Of a stretch of DNA of 64,000 nucleotides, positions 23,483 through 36,345 are shown in pieces; position 1 is the stretch's first letter; every line of letters begins with the position of its first letter. This DNA is from Paragyromitra xinjiangensis (Eukaryota; Ascomycota; Pezizomycetes; Pezizales; Discinaceae), in contig JBCAMK010000016.1 in the NCBI GenBank assembly GCA_038503065.1, positions 310,001-374,000 of the forward strand. Direction: 5' to 3'. A program made the position numbers and the translations under genes. A model generated the notes under the pieces. The model did not search any database. It had not been told where the DNA came from and was given only the letters and a program-made list of their open reading frames with translations.

Positions 23483-26400
23483 TGGTATTCTCGAATATGC
23501 CTGTCAGGATGATTACCAGTTAGGACTACACACGTTTCACTACACCTCAAAAAAACCCGGAATCCTAGAACCCAAAAAAACAACAGGTAAAGAGTGGGGA
23601 AAAGGGTAACTACAGTTCAATGGCAACCTACTTGCAGAAATAAAACCCAAAATGAAAGGCACAAATAAATGAAAAAAAACAAAGATGGAAAACGAGCGGT
23701 AGAAGGAAAAAAGAAAAATAGTCGGAAGATCTGCTGATGAGGATTGAGGGAAGATCTGGCAGGAGGGGTAATGAACCGACGGCTCGTACCGAGCTTATAT
23801 ATCACGACAGCGGATCCTAGAGCCCTGTCCTTAGCGGTGTAAGGCGTCAACGGCGAAAAGTGGAGCAGCGATATGTTCACAGCACAATGGTTCCTGAACT
23901 GGTTGCTGGCGTGTTTCTCCCGAGCCAATTGTGGCTTGCAGAATTGTTCCAGATAGAATTGCCTCAGACTTGATGGTTGACGGGTCGGGAGGGCAGAGCG
24001 CGGAAAGACAAAGACAGGGGAGATGGTGTCTCAACCAGCGTCAACATAGATGATAACAAAACTTGTCTTAAGGGATGTTCGGGAACAGGATGGGGTAGGG
24101 TGAGAAGCGGTAACACTCAATCACTCACTCGCCAACCTTCTTCTTCTTCGTTACAACAAGGAGGATGACTACTGAAGGAAGAGAATAAAAGAGAGGGACG
24201 ACGATGATTTTTTTTTAAAGGGGTGGGCAAAGGGATGAAATACCCTGGTGAATACAATGCTTCTAAAAACAAAATTTCAAAGCGAAAACTTTGTATGGAG
24301 GGTAGAAAAAGTACCGGTGATCAAGGGACGGGGGTGGGAGAAGGGGGGGTTTTTTTTTCCGGGTGTCTTGGATTGATGTACGTACCGTTCCCGTACCTAT
24401 CGAAACGGGTCCTTTCTCCACACCGAAAGATGTCACAGGGCGGAACAGGTTAGATTAGGGTGGTGAATGACGATTTCAAGGGAGGTGGCGAATCTGATCT
24501 TTAACTATCCTGTTGGTGGGATAGAAGTGGGATAAGTGATTGACCTGGTTCCGGGTGATTCTCAGGGACAAATACGAAACGAGAAAGTGAGAGCCAAAGA
24601 GTCAGAGATGCTGGGGGTGGGAGTGGAGGGAGAACGTGGGCCAAGTATCTCTATGTATGTAGTGTGGTACTATGCAGGAAGTGATAGCAAGACAAATAAG
24701 AATGGATGTAAGTGAAGAAGCAGTGCTAGCAAGTGGGATTATATGGAGCCCTAGCGGGGGGAAAGACATGGGGCGTTTTGTGGTTCCCGTGCTTGAGGCT
24801 GAGAATTAGGAACTCTCTCAATGATGGGACAGTTTTTTTTTTTGTGTTGCTTGCGCGGCGGATTTCGTAAGAGTAGCCGCGGAGGCTGGCTGGGCCAGTC
24901 TTTTGATTTCAACAAGAGGATAGAAAAATTAGTCGCACGGGGGCTACACGAGGACGGCGTGCAGATTGATATGGTGGTAGTATAAGCAGCAGCAGCTCAA
25001 CAGACTCGACTCGGCGCAGTTCTAGCATAGGTACGATACGATACGATACCTATTCACATGTGGCGGTGGTAGGAAGGGAACATAATATAAGAACTGTGGC
25101 GAGTGAGGGCAGCGCTAAGTTCTTTTCGATTCCTGGCTCGATATCATGGGACAGTGGGGCCTTAGGTATGGATGTATGTAGCATGCGGGCGTCAACGGGC
25201 AGGGAGCAAAGTGGATGCCATAGCCATCCATGGCCAGCGAGTGTCAAACGCTACGCAGTAGGCATTGGCTTGTAGGACCCTACCCTTGCTACTGCTTAAT
25301 TCCGCCAACCTCTAATGTTAAAAATTATTGACTATGTTATTATTATTCTATCCTGCATGTAACTATTCATAAGAAGCCCGAGAAGAAGAAAAAACAAATT
25401 GAAGAAATGGAAACACATTCCCAAATTTTCTGCCGGTACCGGCAAGTGTCCCGAGGAGGAAAAGAACACCCACACCCATCCATAAGCCAACGTTCTCGGC
25501 CCTGGGGGCCGTTCCTGAGGCTGGCTGACATTCGAGCTGTGGTGGCGTTCCGGCGCGTGTCGCGTCGTTGCTAGGCCACATGCTACCAACTATAAGCTTC
25601 GCTTGTCCGTTGGGTTGATTGATGAGATACACGAGAAATGCTTAAGGAGAAGAGAAGGGCCGATCCGATTCCAGGGTATCGCCTTTTAGGCTGTGTACCT
25701 CGGCCCCCAACCTAGCGTTTGTTGAGCGCCCGGAGCAAGAACATGAGCCGATACAGAAAGAAGGAGCCCATCCCGGTAATCGACGGGGGTGCCGATCGCC
25801 TGGAACGAAAAAAGCAGCACAAAAACAAGAAACGATTGACACCGAAGATCCAAGCGCCATCGTGTGAAGATCGATCAGGTAATAAAAAATAGGGCTCGCC
25901 GGCAATCTTCTTCCATTCCTGTCTGTCCAGACAAGGCCGAAGTCGCATTGGTTGTTCTAGAACATAATTCGAAGAATCGGAAAAATACGCGACGATCGGT
26001 TCCTTTTAGGCTCCGCGGCTACTGCCAACGTATCGCACAAAAACCCCAATTATTTATTTTTTTTCATTCCAAGAGAAGCTTCGGATTCTCTGTTGAAATT
26101 TCGGTTCATCTGTGATAAGGTGAGGTCAACAACGGCCAGTGCCGGGATGTTAAGAATCATGGCGAACCACCGTCAAGCAAGTCGTCTCCCGCCTGCACGA
26201 CGAGCCACAACAAGCCCACACTAATTTATGCACTGTACCTACAGCAGGGCTAAACAATCGTGATGCTTGGACATTTCACCTATAATTCCTTCTTCGAAGC
26301 GACTAGCGGTGTCTGCTACGATTCATATGTCATTTATGCTAAGTATCTGCGAATGATTCCCCAGCTTCACAGTCTATCCACCCGGACAACCAACAGAAAC

Positions 26401-29400
26401 AGGAAATAATAGGTATACAGCGTTGCAGCCAACTATGTTATTAGCTTATCAAATGCTGATCAGATTAGATGATCTGGTCATTGTCTGTAATTGCGTAGAA
26501 TTCTTAACTAAACTTGACTGTCCTTTTTAGTTGTGGCGGTTTTGTACCTTACTACCCAAATAGGTATTCTCTACCATCCACCCCAGAGTGTCCTAGCAGA
26601 CTTTAAGTTTGTCTCAATGCTGGTATAGAAATCTTGCACATTGCGATATCACAACTAGTTTCGTCAGTGGCGCACCTAAAGAGGCACGTAACGGGTCTGA
26701 ATGGCAGATGCGGCACTTTCCGGACGGATCTCAAGCAGATCTAAGGGGAAATTCCGCTGCAAATGAAGGCCGTGGAATACTGATGACTATCCATACCACT
26801 TTGGCCACGACAGAATACGCGGCTATAGCCTTAGGATTGTGACAAGTTATTGTAAGAGTGAGAGAGAAAAAAAATTGTGCTGTAACATAATAGTCTGACT
26901 TTCCATCAGGTTGGTGTCGTGGATTCGCCCGGTTCAAAGATCCGTGTGGAGCATGGCTACCGTCCCAACCAACCTTGCTTCCGAAATAGTGCATCTGCGC
27001 TATCCTCCTTAAAGCATGTCAAGCAGGGATATCATCCGGGCATGGTCAAGAAATGGTCCGCTCCCTCAAGGTCAGGGTCTTGGACCTTTGCCATGGTAGT
27101 TTTGATGGAATTTCATCCGGAGAGCTCCATGGGATTTCAAGGCAATATATACAGGCATGGGCCAATCCTTGCCCTCCTTTCAGTGACCTCGCACTCCCCC
27201 AAGCCCCACGCTATAAGTTTTACTTTTCACTGGCTCCTAAAAGGTAGAACTTAAGATACCAATACCTTTTATCGATTTAGCTTTTACTAAAACCTTTCAC
27301 ATCGAACTAATGATAGGTAATTTTCTCAACCCCCCTAAGATGCACCGATATTACTGGTGGGGATAATATTGGACGTATTCCCGGCAGCCTTTTGGTCCGG
27401 ATAGTGAAGCTAGAACTGCACAAGAAATGCCCCCCCCCCGATGCCGATGCCCCCGGTGGACTATCTGTTAGAAATCAAAAATCTGGTAGGTAGCGGAAGT
27501 TTGAAGCGGCTTGAGACCTACAGCCCCTAGCCTACGTATTTTACAATATCGAACTTAACTACAACACATCGGAATTTCCGGTAGGCTCACCGCAAAACCA
27601 GGTTTCTGAAGAAGTTCTGGCGGCTCTGCAGACTGTGGTTGCGGGGTTAACGTTTTGCCGCCAAGTACCGATCACAAAGCAATCACTACCGCGTTGCACC
27701 ACCTTGGATTTATCAGATACAGCAAAGATCGACCGGGAAGTCCCCACCATCTGACGATGCAGATGCAAGTTTGAAGGCAGGAACAGGGGAAAATCTTGGA
27801 ACCATGAAGTATTCAAGATTGTCGGGCGTGCTACTCGAAGTACTCGGGGTCGGGGATGCGGTACGTACCTATGTAAGATATTCGTAATCCGACCGGAAGC
27901 CGATCGCGAGCTGTGGCTCAGTGGCTACGGTGCATTAAAGCCACGAATTAGTGATTGGCGTTTCCTTTCGCATTTTTTCTCCAGGGTCTTTTTTGTGGCA
28001 GCTTCGTCTACTCTAGATACATGTATTTTTAGTTTCGCGCTCGTAATTACATGTATCAATGCTCTTTAGGATCTTCACTGCAACAAGTATATCTAAACAC
28101 AAATACAAGTAAAAGAAAGTCATTAACTGATGACTTATTAAAAATCCAAGATAAATACGAACTTTGCTGCGAAAAAAAAGAAAGGAAGGGAAGGGTGTCT
28201 AATTCGTTTTGCCTCACGGAAGATCCAATCAAGTACGCCTTGACGTGCTACAGACATTATTGCCATTGTCGGGGAGTGCATTGGGACGAACACCGACAAT
28301 TTCCACAATTGTTAGTTTATTTTTGAATTTGCCAATGGCTCATCAAACGGGAACCAAGAGGACGTTGAACTAAACTTACATGTGCGATGTGTGTGCACTG
28401 CCACAAGTCTCGGCAACAACACCCCACTGTGGCGAATCAATAATAACCTTATCCTCCATCGATATTGTGTTTCACATGAAACATATTTTATCGCTTAGAT
28501 CTAATACCATCGCGTAGATACCACATCTGGCCTGAAACTGAAGTATCTAGGACTGTTTTGTCCATGCCACGATCAAGTTAAGAAAACCATAGGATAGATC
28601 AACCTCGCTCTTGCTCTGATGAGTTGTCGTCGTAAGCGGTGTGTGTCTGGGCTGATGAACAAAACTTTTGTAATTTTGCGGATCTTAATGGCCAGTGGCA
28701 AAAGCATGTATGTCGGCGGCCCGATAGGTATTGTTGTATCATTAGACAGCCTGTCGGGGGGTTTCCCTCAATCTTTTCTCCGCGTTACCGTTCCGCCAGA
28801 GTCTGGGCTATTTGGGGCGAAGCGCCTCCGACACAACATCCGACTTTTCATTGGTGTACCTGAAGGCTGAAAGGAGCAACGCATCCACATTCTGCACATC
28901 ATCACGTATGTATAGATGACTTTGGGCAATGCAACTGATAGTACGACAAACAAGTACCGCTACAACCGTGGGGAAAAAAAGGATCGTACCATTATGCTTA
29001 TGCCACAATAGAGCAGAAAGTGGGCCCGAAGATGACTGCCATTGAGTCAGCCGTTTTTCGGACGAGAATCGAAATCACTAGGGATAAACGCCACCCTCCA
29101 CACTAGGTCTTTTCGGAAACGTCATCCACATGCGATATCATCCTCAGCTGAAGTTGACATATGTACAGTTTGGAGACGACCCAAGCTAGAGATAAATTTT
29201 AAGGTGCTTAAGTGTCTGAGATGACCCTCCACGTGTCTGAACACTCAAAACCAGGAATCACGGTATCCAAAATGGTTTACGTACGCTACTAGAACTCTAT
29301 CGAGCTTACTATTGTACAACACTAATTTAACTTAACCAGATACTTGGGATTTCTAATGCGATCCTAGTCAAACCATTAAGGTTCCATGAATGAAGCACAG

Positions 29401-32400
29401 ACCACTCTTCAAACGAGATGGGAAAAGAAACAAATATCAATCATGAAACAAATGGACACGACGCTCATGAATATTCAGCTTCTCAATAAACACTCGGAAA
29501 CTTCGGCCAGGAGATGCATGAACTGGTGGGATCATCAATATCACAAAATCTTGAAAAGGAAGGGAGAACAGTTGCCACACAAGCTTGGTGGCTGCCACCG
29601 TTGAATGAAACTGATAACAAGACTGAAGCTCCTGCCATGGACATACCTTAACAGTAACTTATGAGGTTTCAGGTTGGCGTAGAGAATATTTTTCTCTAGA
29701 CTTTGTGTCACATCAACGATATCGAGTCCGTTCTTGCATGCCTCCCGCCCTAAGTCGTCATTAATACTACTAGTCTCTTTTGCCTCTGAAGATCAAACGC
29801 ATCTTTACCAGGGTTTTATGTCTTTAGTCTTTTCGGAATTCTGCAATCCGAAACTACGACAGTTGTCCTTATCCTTGTCTTGATCCAAACATCTTCAGTC
29901 TAATTGGTGCTACTTAGACATGCAGAGTGCATGGTATGTTTAACAAGATTGTCCTTTGGTGTTCTTCTGGAGTTCTTGTTTCTGACTGTATGTTATATTT
30001 AACTCTTACAGTAACCTGTCATCCATGAAGTAACACGCATAGCTCAATCAACCTCTCACGCCAATCTCTATCCATGGTCCCAGTTCTGAGATCGGAGATC
30101 TATCCTCGAGTGCATACCAGCGCGCACCGATTGCCTCATAGAAAACGCCGTATTGTTCTTCTGGTGATTTCACCAACTTATGAGTGCAGCATTGCCTTTG
30201 AGTTCCCTGTTCACATACTTCTCTTTTCACACGACGAGAATTATTCCTCCTGTCCTAACAATCTTTCTCTGGAACTATTCCTCTTGCAAACACGTATTCT
30301 GCACTGCTGGTCATGTGGACACTTTGCTTAATTTCCCTCGCAGAGGGTTTCGAATACGGCAAGGGTTGGATGACGATGATCGATCATCCTGGCCAGCTGG
30401 TCGGCCGCTGACTATCAATAAGCCTTTTCCCTCTCATTCAGCCCTCGCTTGTGCCAGCCATCGCGAGAAAGGACTCTAACTCCTCCCGACCAAATCACAA
30501 ATGTGACGCCTTACCTGCAGAATTGTCATAGAATCACACGGAATTAGACAGAATCACGGTTGTTTTGACACCTAGCTACTCTGGTACAACATGGGCTAAT
30601 GCACTGCAGCGCTTCTATGTGTCCTCTTGACTCAGTAGAAAGCTGCGGTTTCTATCCCATTCGTCAGAGATTTTCCCTGAAACTCTTGCATGGAAGCACT
30701 GATCGAGCTTCAGCTTGGTACCCTTCGGCTTCTGAAAATTTGTTGCAGCACTGGTTACTGGACCAACGCAGAGATCCATGTTTGAAGCGCAAGGTTTCTT
30801 GCACCTGCACACTGTGCGAGGAGCCTGCTGGCAGGGGCCAGACCGATCCTTGGCTGCGGGCTCCGAAGAAGCATTATTTATTTAACAGAAGCAGACCACT
30901 GAGCACACACACACAGGATTACTCGCAAATCTCTGAAAGTTTTAGAATGAACTGGGTCGAGATATCATACATCAAGCATAGTTTTGTATGATATGCGGGT
31001 CCAGCCCATACACGAAACGTTAAAAGGTTAGGCCTTGACGGTGCCGAGCACCACGCAGTGATTGGGGATATCTAAGGCAACTTCACTTCCTTTTTTCACG
31101 CACTAGCTTCTATTTATGTTTTTAGTAATCCTATTTGGACTGACGCATACAGTGTGAGCTTATTGGCATAAAGCACTACTCTGAGCAAGATCTTTTTTGC
31201 ATGGGAATTTATGTCCTGTCATTTCTATCCTGACCATATGGCCCAGGATCGGGAACGGGATGATTTAAGTCTCAAAGTGCTATTTGGCACTAAGTTTTTG
31301 GGTCTTCGGCACACCACGTCAAGTTATTTTCTAGGCCCACATCTCTAATTAGGCTGTTAGACTGACAGATAATAAGTTTCAATCGATCGATGCAATGCTC
31401 ACCTCCACACTGGCAAACCGGGCCAGTTTACAGGGTGTATCTTCCACGCTTTTGAGTAGTTTTTGCGATAGGAATTTAGCGCAAGGTATCGTGTCAGATT
31501 TCGGGTAGGCATCCAGCTTTGAAACTGGTTTGAATGGAAGGACTTCGTATTTGGGGATGGTGGATCGGTCGTTTACTAGATCGCCATAAGCAGCAATCAG
31601 TTCACGGTTTGGCAATCAATTTTGTGGTTCGTGTAACTAGCCACAACCCGGCATTTCGACCGGCGAGAGAAACTCGGACTGGGAGAATTATATTTGCAAC
31701 ATGTACGGCATCGAAATTCGGTTCGTAGGCGAAAAAAACTCCTCAGTATTTTTTTCCTAGAGACGATGTGTGTTTTAATTCTGTTGAAATATGGAATGGG
31801 GCCTTCAGTAGCCGCGGGAGCAAATTCCGTGGCCTTACACACTTGGTCCCCACGTCGAAATTGTGGGCTTAGCTCCTCCTTCACGCTCCTAGTTTTCAGG
31901 ATCAAGGTGGTTATCCGCAACCAATCAAAGAGCTTTCTGGGTGAAAGTGATAGATTCGTCGTCAGGGGATAGGTTTTTCATAAACGGGAGATATCCTTGG
32001 AGAGTTTCTACATTTGGACATATGTGATTCATGCTTGCGAGTTTGGAGACATCATTGGCTTATAATTATACAAGAAAGAAGTGAAGGATGGCCGACTGAG
32101 ATATCCATTCTAGGGCTTGACCCCTTCTCAAATTAAATGTGTCAAAATTTCTAGTGCATACGGGTAGGACATAAAGCGAATTTGACCAACCGCTTTAACA
32201 CACATTAGTAATTGATAACTTTAAGAACTACCTGCTAGACCTTTGGTTACATCAAGCGTTCAAAAAAAACCCCCCTGACACCTAGGCACCAGCAGAAAGT
32301 GGATGGTTCGTTTGTGGCAAATGGACTCAGCGGCTTAAAACGGAAGGCTTCCTGTGGCGGCACTGGCCAAGTGAGATAGACTGCACCTGCACCAATTGAT

Positions 32401-32856
32401 CTGCATCATAGCCCTTTTGCTAAACGTGGCCCGACGCGCCGAGAAAATTGCACCAAGATGGCTCACTTAACGCACTAACATCAGTAAAGGTCACTCCTAC
32501 TTTGGAGCGGCGTGGGGGTGGCTACTCCCAAATTTTCCCGTTACGAGGTTGGTGATCGATAGCCGCTGCCTAAGAATATAAGTTAATATATCTTCTTGCG
32601 ATTTACTGGCTCCTGAGAATTAGTTATTAAGGTCCCTCACGATTTTGGGCTGCTGAGTTATGAGGATCATTTACCTAGCTAGTAGAGACCGGCAGTCCAA
32701 GAAATCCTGGCACGTACTGATCATGACTCGCAATAAGGTAAGGCTATCGCGGTAGAGAAGTCCTAGAAATTCCCCCAAATATGAATCGATTCTGAAGATC
32801 TTTCTGCTTTCGATTTTGACAAGTGAAATGCCGGGTATATCATGATCGACCGAGTA
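23483..32856. other. About 9.4 kb with no supported gene
   Basis: The first 1.5 kb is the leader and promoter of the YTH gene, with A/G-rich tracts and a short ACGAT tandem at 25031-25046. Beyond that I see no domain. The best leads, all weak, are a good-looking splice pair around 26850-26910 (GTAAGA ... CTGACTTTCCATCAG) whose flanking frames are short and disrupted, a Lys-rich 72-codon frame at 29386-29604, and a minus-strand frame at 31379-31615 ending at a GTGAGC donor. None is strong enough to call a gene. Confidence 0.45.
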
Positions 32857-33012
32857 CCGTATAGTTTCGAGCGATACCCCCGGAGGATCTCGCGCAACCA
32901 GGAGGGTGGTAGCACCTATAAACGAGGCTGAAGGTCCTTCCCACCAATCAAAAGTTTCTATCCCTCTTGGTTCCGTGGGATCCCCCCGGGGGCATCGCCC
33001 GAAACTATACGG
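32857..33012. mobile_element. MITE-like element with CCGTATAGTTTCG ends (156 bp)
   Basis: The terminal inverted repeats run over about 35 bp: CCGTATAGTTTCGAGCGAT at the left pairs with the right end (one or two mismatches), followed by a CCCCCGG block. TA flanks both ends (32855-32856, 33013-33014). It sits inside and explains a 131-codon minus-strand frame that is not a gene. Confidence 0.78.
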
Positions 33013-34393
33013 TAATTTAAAACCTTCTTGCATTTGACTCAGTGGATAATCTGACATTAATATCACGGCGCTGCAAAGTCCCTTCGACTAGAACACGTAT
33101 CTTAAAGGCTGAGAATAAAAAATAATGAAATACCTACGGTTGAAAGCCCTTCGTGCATAATTCAAATTAATATTCTTTCCTAGAAATAGCACTAAACCCC
33201 CAAACTCGTTACCCGATCTTGGAGGTTTGCCGAACTGAAGCACCTACGCTGGTTGGCACCTCCCTAAATGGGGTCTCATCGGATCTTCATAGTAAGCAGG
33301 ACTAGAGTCCAGATAATACAAATAGGGGATTGGTACACGAGGCTTGCGAGAAACATCCACGCCGAGGAATCGTTTCGCGGTTATCCTTATGAAACCAATA
33401 CTTGGCATTGGGTGCTAGTGGCGCTGAGAGGGTAGTGAACCTATCACCGTCTCGAACTGAGACTTGTATATATGTAGTTCAGTGAAGCTTGGCTGTTTCG
33501 CGAATTTGAAAGAGGAGTCCCCTGGAGGCCTAGCAAGTAGCATTGCGATAGTAGAAACATCAAACTAAGAGAAAGAGGACTTAGCTATGGCTAGTATTTT
33601 CTTTATAATTCCTTAATTTTAATACCTCACTGGACTAAATCTACCTATTGGATTGAAGTAAATAAGTAGATAAAAGTTATCAATAGGAAGTAGGTAAACG
33701 ATATCGAGTGACTTCATGTGATTCTACCTGTTAACTAACCAAAGCCGCAAGTTTTCCAGCTTTTTATGCATTTCACAAAGAACATATACGTATACCCGTC
33801 TAAGTCACGATACTCTTAAATCAAGCGTACTGTTGTAAGAGGTACTATACATTATTATTAAGGGTTTAAACTTAATGGGGCTACACGTATCATTCGATAA
33901 CTACAGCCCACACTTGTTTGCATAGTGATGTTTTCAACACAGGGTGGATTGACAGCTGGGGTCGCGTTTGGGAGAGCTTCGAAGATGATTCGAGCTTTTT
34001 CAAGGCCCACAAAAGGGTCATGAATTTAGTCACCTCAGTGGAGATAGTTGGCTTTTAGCTCTGGAGCTGGACGCCACATCGCAAACCCTTGCTTTGATCA
34101 CTTGCTCTTATAGCAGGGAGACCGGGAGTGATTGTAGTTCAGCCCTCACAATCTAGCATAAGCTTTTTCATGGTAGTCCGTGTAGATATACTTTTCGTTG
34201 TGTGGGCATATTAACAGAATGAAACGTGTCTCTTTAGATGCATGATGCTCTCTTGACCACTATATATATAAGCTTTACACCTCTTACTGGTGTCTATAGT
34301 ATAGATATCACCCATGTAGCTTCCGCGCCCAGTTTAACGGAGCGATTAGTATTACCACGGATCGCCCGGGTCGAGGTTGGGATTCCGGGTGTG
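33013..34393. other. Intergenic, nothing recognised
   Basis: AT-rich sequence without gene-like frames, RNA genes or clear repeats. Confidence 0.5.
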
Positions 34394-34953
34394 TATGTGT
34401 TCTGACCGGTTTTCCATTATGGCCGGTTTACAAACCGGTCGGCCTATTTACAAATGGGATCACTTTGAACATCGGCTAGCCCATCTACAAAGTGAAGTTA
34501 AGAGATGGCCGATATTCAAAGTTTCCACCAAGGGAAAAATTCTCTTCTCCCCCAACAACCACCTCCCAGGCCTCTCACAATTTATAGTCATACCTTGCAC
34601 ATGCTATACTAAACCTACACAATCCACCGAAATTTGCTCAATATAGAAAATTATCCACCACAACAAATTCAATACTATGGAGTAGCACTGTGAAAGAAAG
34701 AAAAAAAGGATCCAGTATGTTAAGTTTCGGTATAGCAAGATACAACTATATACATCTATGGTGTTGAGGGTAGGCTGATATTTGTGTTGAAAGAGTTCCC
34801 AAACTCGCTTACAGATAGTGTATTCTTTGAATATCGGCCATCTCTTAACTTCACTTTGTAGATGGGCCAGCCGATGTTCAAAGTGATCCCATTTGTAAAT
34901 AGGCTGACCGGTTTGTAAATCGGCATTTATGACAAACGGGTCAGAACATATGC
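34394..34953. mobile_element. Fold-back element family B, copy 3 (about 560 bp, complete)
   Basis: The two arms of about 130 bp are nearly perfect inverted repeats (GTTCTGACC ends, ATCGGC.AGCCCATCTACAA, AGTTAAGAGATGGCCGAT). Read outward, both arms give the same peptide (contains YKWDHFEHRLAHLQSEVKRW), a by-product of the inverted repeat and not a protein. The arms match each other better than they match the copy at 4510-5056, as expected from a fairly young insertion or arm homogenisation. Confidence 0.82.
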
Positions 34954-34999
34954 ATATGGTGAGAGTGGCCATGGTCAAAAATTAAAAGACAATTTTTTT

Positions 35000-35069
35000 C
35001 CGAGAAGGCTCGAAACCTCAACACCAATGCCCAAATCGTGATTCACTGTATCAATTAAGCTACGAGGGG
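35000..35069 (-). pseudogene. Decayed tRNA-like sequence
   Basis: On the minus strand it contains an A-box-like TAGCTTAATTGA and a B-box-like GGTTTCGAGCC at tRNA-like spacing, but the acceptor and anticodon stems do not pair cleanly and the T arm has an extra base. It is probably a dead tRNA or tRNA-derived remnant, about 45 bp from the end of the fold-back element. Confidence 0.4.
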
Positions 35070-35130
35070 TTTTTTACTTACTGATTTAGGACTATATAGC
35101 CACCAAATTAAATAAGTCTCTAGGTCCTGC

Positions 35131-35178
35131 CATCTTAGGAGATCCAGATGGCTGAGCGCCCTACCACTACGCGCTATG
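35131..35178 (-). pseudogene. Partial tRNA-like fragment (5' half)
   Basis: On the minus strand TAGCGCGTAGTGGTAGGGCG is a strong D-arm/A-box match, followed by an arm containing ATCTCCTAAGAT like the CCT anticodon arm of the tRNA at 45485. No T arm follows. It looks like a truncated tRNA copy. Confidence 0.35.
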
Positions 35179-36240
35179 TCTATTGAAGGATATATTGCTC
35201 TTTTGTTTATTGATAGCAGATATTCCCGCAGCTTTAGAGCTTATAAGAATCACAGCTTTCCAATTAGTTCCAGAGCTTAAATTTATATAAAACTTCATCA
35301 AAACCCACCCCAATGTCCTCCGAGCTTGGACGGCTAATCCAGGTAGAGGAACAGTCGCTACCGGGTACCAATAATACCGTGAGCTATCCATTACTCCACC
35401 CATGTACGTTTCGTTACTAAGGGAAATGTTCGCTGGAATCATGAGATATCACTCGATCTATCGAGAGCCAGCATGTTGGAGACGCTTCCTAATACGGGGC
35501 ATGGCTTCAGGGTCAGGAATAATTGAGAGACAGGCACTCGAGCACTCGAGAGAGCTATTTAGATAGGGGCTGTACTGCCCACCTAGCAAGCAATCGAGCC
35601 TTCTATTCCTCCCTACGTGCCCCACTATTCCAACACAGCAGATTTAGTAAAATTCGACATTGCACTCAATCCTATCTAAAGATTTCTTTACATAGCTCCC
35701 CAGCATACTCTTGAGCTGTTGGTTTGACAGCGGGTGCATTGTAATTGTGTTTGAGAGCGTGGATGGTAGACCTTAAGACTGATCGATCGCATGATCACAA
35801 GCAGCAATGGTACGAAATCGCATATTGAATTTTTAGCTACCTAGCTATAGGCTCCCTAGCTATAGGAGTAAGGATAAAAACTGCTATCACTTATAGCAAC
35901 TTTAAGCATTCTGTCTTTCTACACATTAATCCCTTAGCGGGTAGCATATCCCATTCATATCATCTCACTTGGGCCTAAGCTAGAAAAAATAGTTCACAGC
36001 AGAGCCGGCGCACCGGCAATACCGCCCTGTAAACAGTATAGATACTCATTGGGCGATTGAAAATAACGTATTTGAATAGGTCGAGATTATAGATGGCAAC
36101 GAATGTGGACATAATAAAAGAGCGTATAGCGTTACCCGTGATGTCCCTGGGTTGTTAATATGCAAGATACCTAGAATAGATGTAAGATACCGGGAGCAAT
36201 TCCTAGGCAACTGAGAATATAAAACGGAGCAAAATAAAGA
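35179..36240. other. Non-coding spacer between tRNA-like fragment and tRNA-Asn
   Basis: I see no coding region. A short duplication of CCTAGCTATAGG type lies at about 35838-35868. AT-rich otherwise. Confidence 0.45.
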
Positions 36241-36345
36241 CTTCCCCGGGAAGGCTTGAACTTCCAACCTCTCGATGCTCCTAATCAGGAACAAATTCCA
36301 TAATCAATAACAGTCGAACGCGCTAACCAATTGCGCCACGGAGAA
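36241..36345 (-). tRNA. tRNA-Asn(GTT), with intron
   Basis: The cloverleaf folds fully: acceptor TTCTCCG with CGGGGAA plus discriminator G, D stem GCGC/GCGC with loop AATTGGTTA, anticodon stem TTCGA/TCGAG, loop CTGTTAA (anticodon GTT), variable AGGTT, and T arm GGAAG-TTCAAGC-CTTCC. A 31-nt intron (36277-36307) follows base 37, the canonical eukaryotic nuclear position. The mature length is 74 nt before CCA. T runs just downstream can serve as the Pol III stop. Confidence 0.9.

Noticed and set aside
26609..27254. Candidate two-exon gene with a good intron (about 26850-26910)
   Set aside because: The frame before the donor is closed by a stop at 26840-26842 and the frames after the acceptor do not continue a recognisable protein.
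31379..31920. Adjacent minus-strand frames with a GTGAGC donor at the end
   Set aside because: No downstream exon with coding character and no recognisable domain.
32671..33066. 131-codon minus-strand frame
   Set aside because: It runs through a TA-flanked MITE whose arms account for most of it.
34377..34978. Two opposite frames (89 and 124 codons) encoding the same peptide
   Set aside because: They are the two arms of the fold-back element; the identity follows from the inverted repeat.
35131..35178. A functional tRNA
   Set aside because: Only the D arm and part of an anticodon arm exist; the T arm and acceptor stem are missing.
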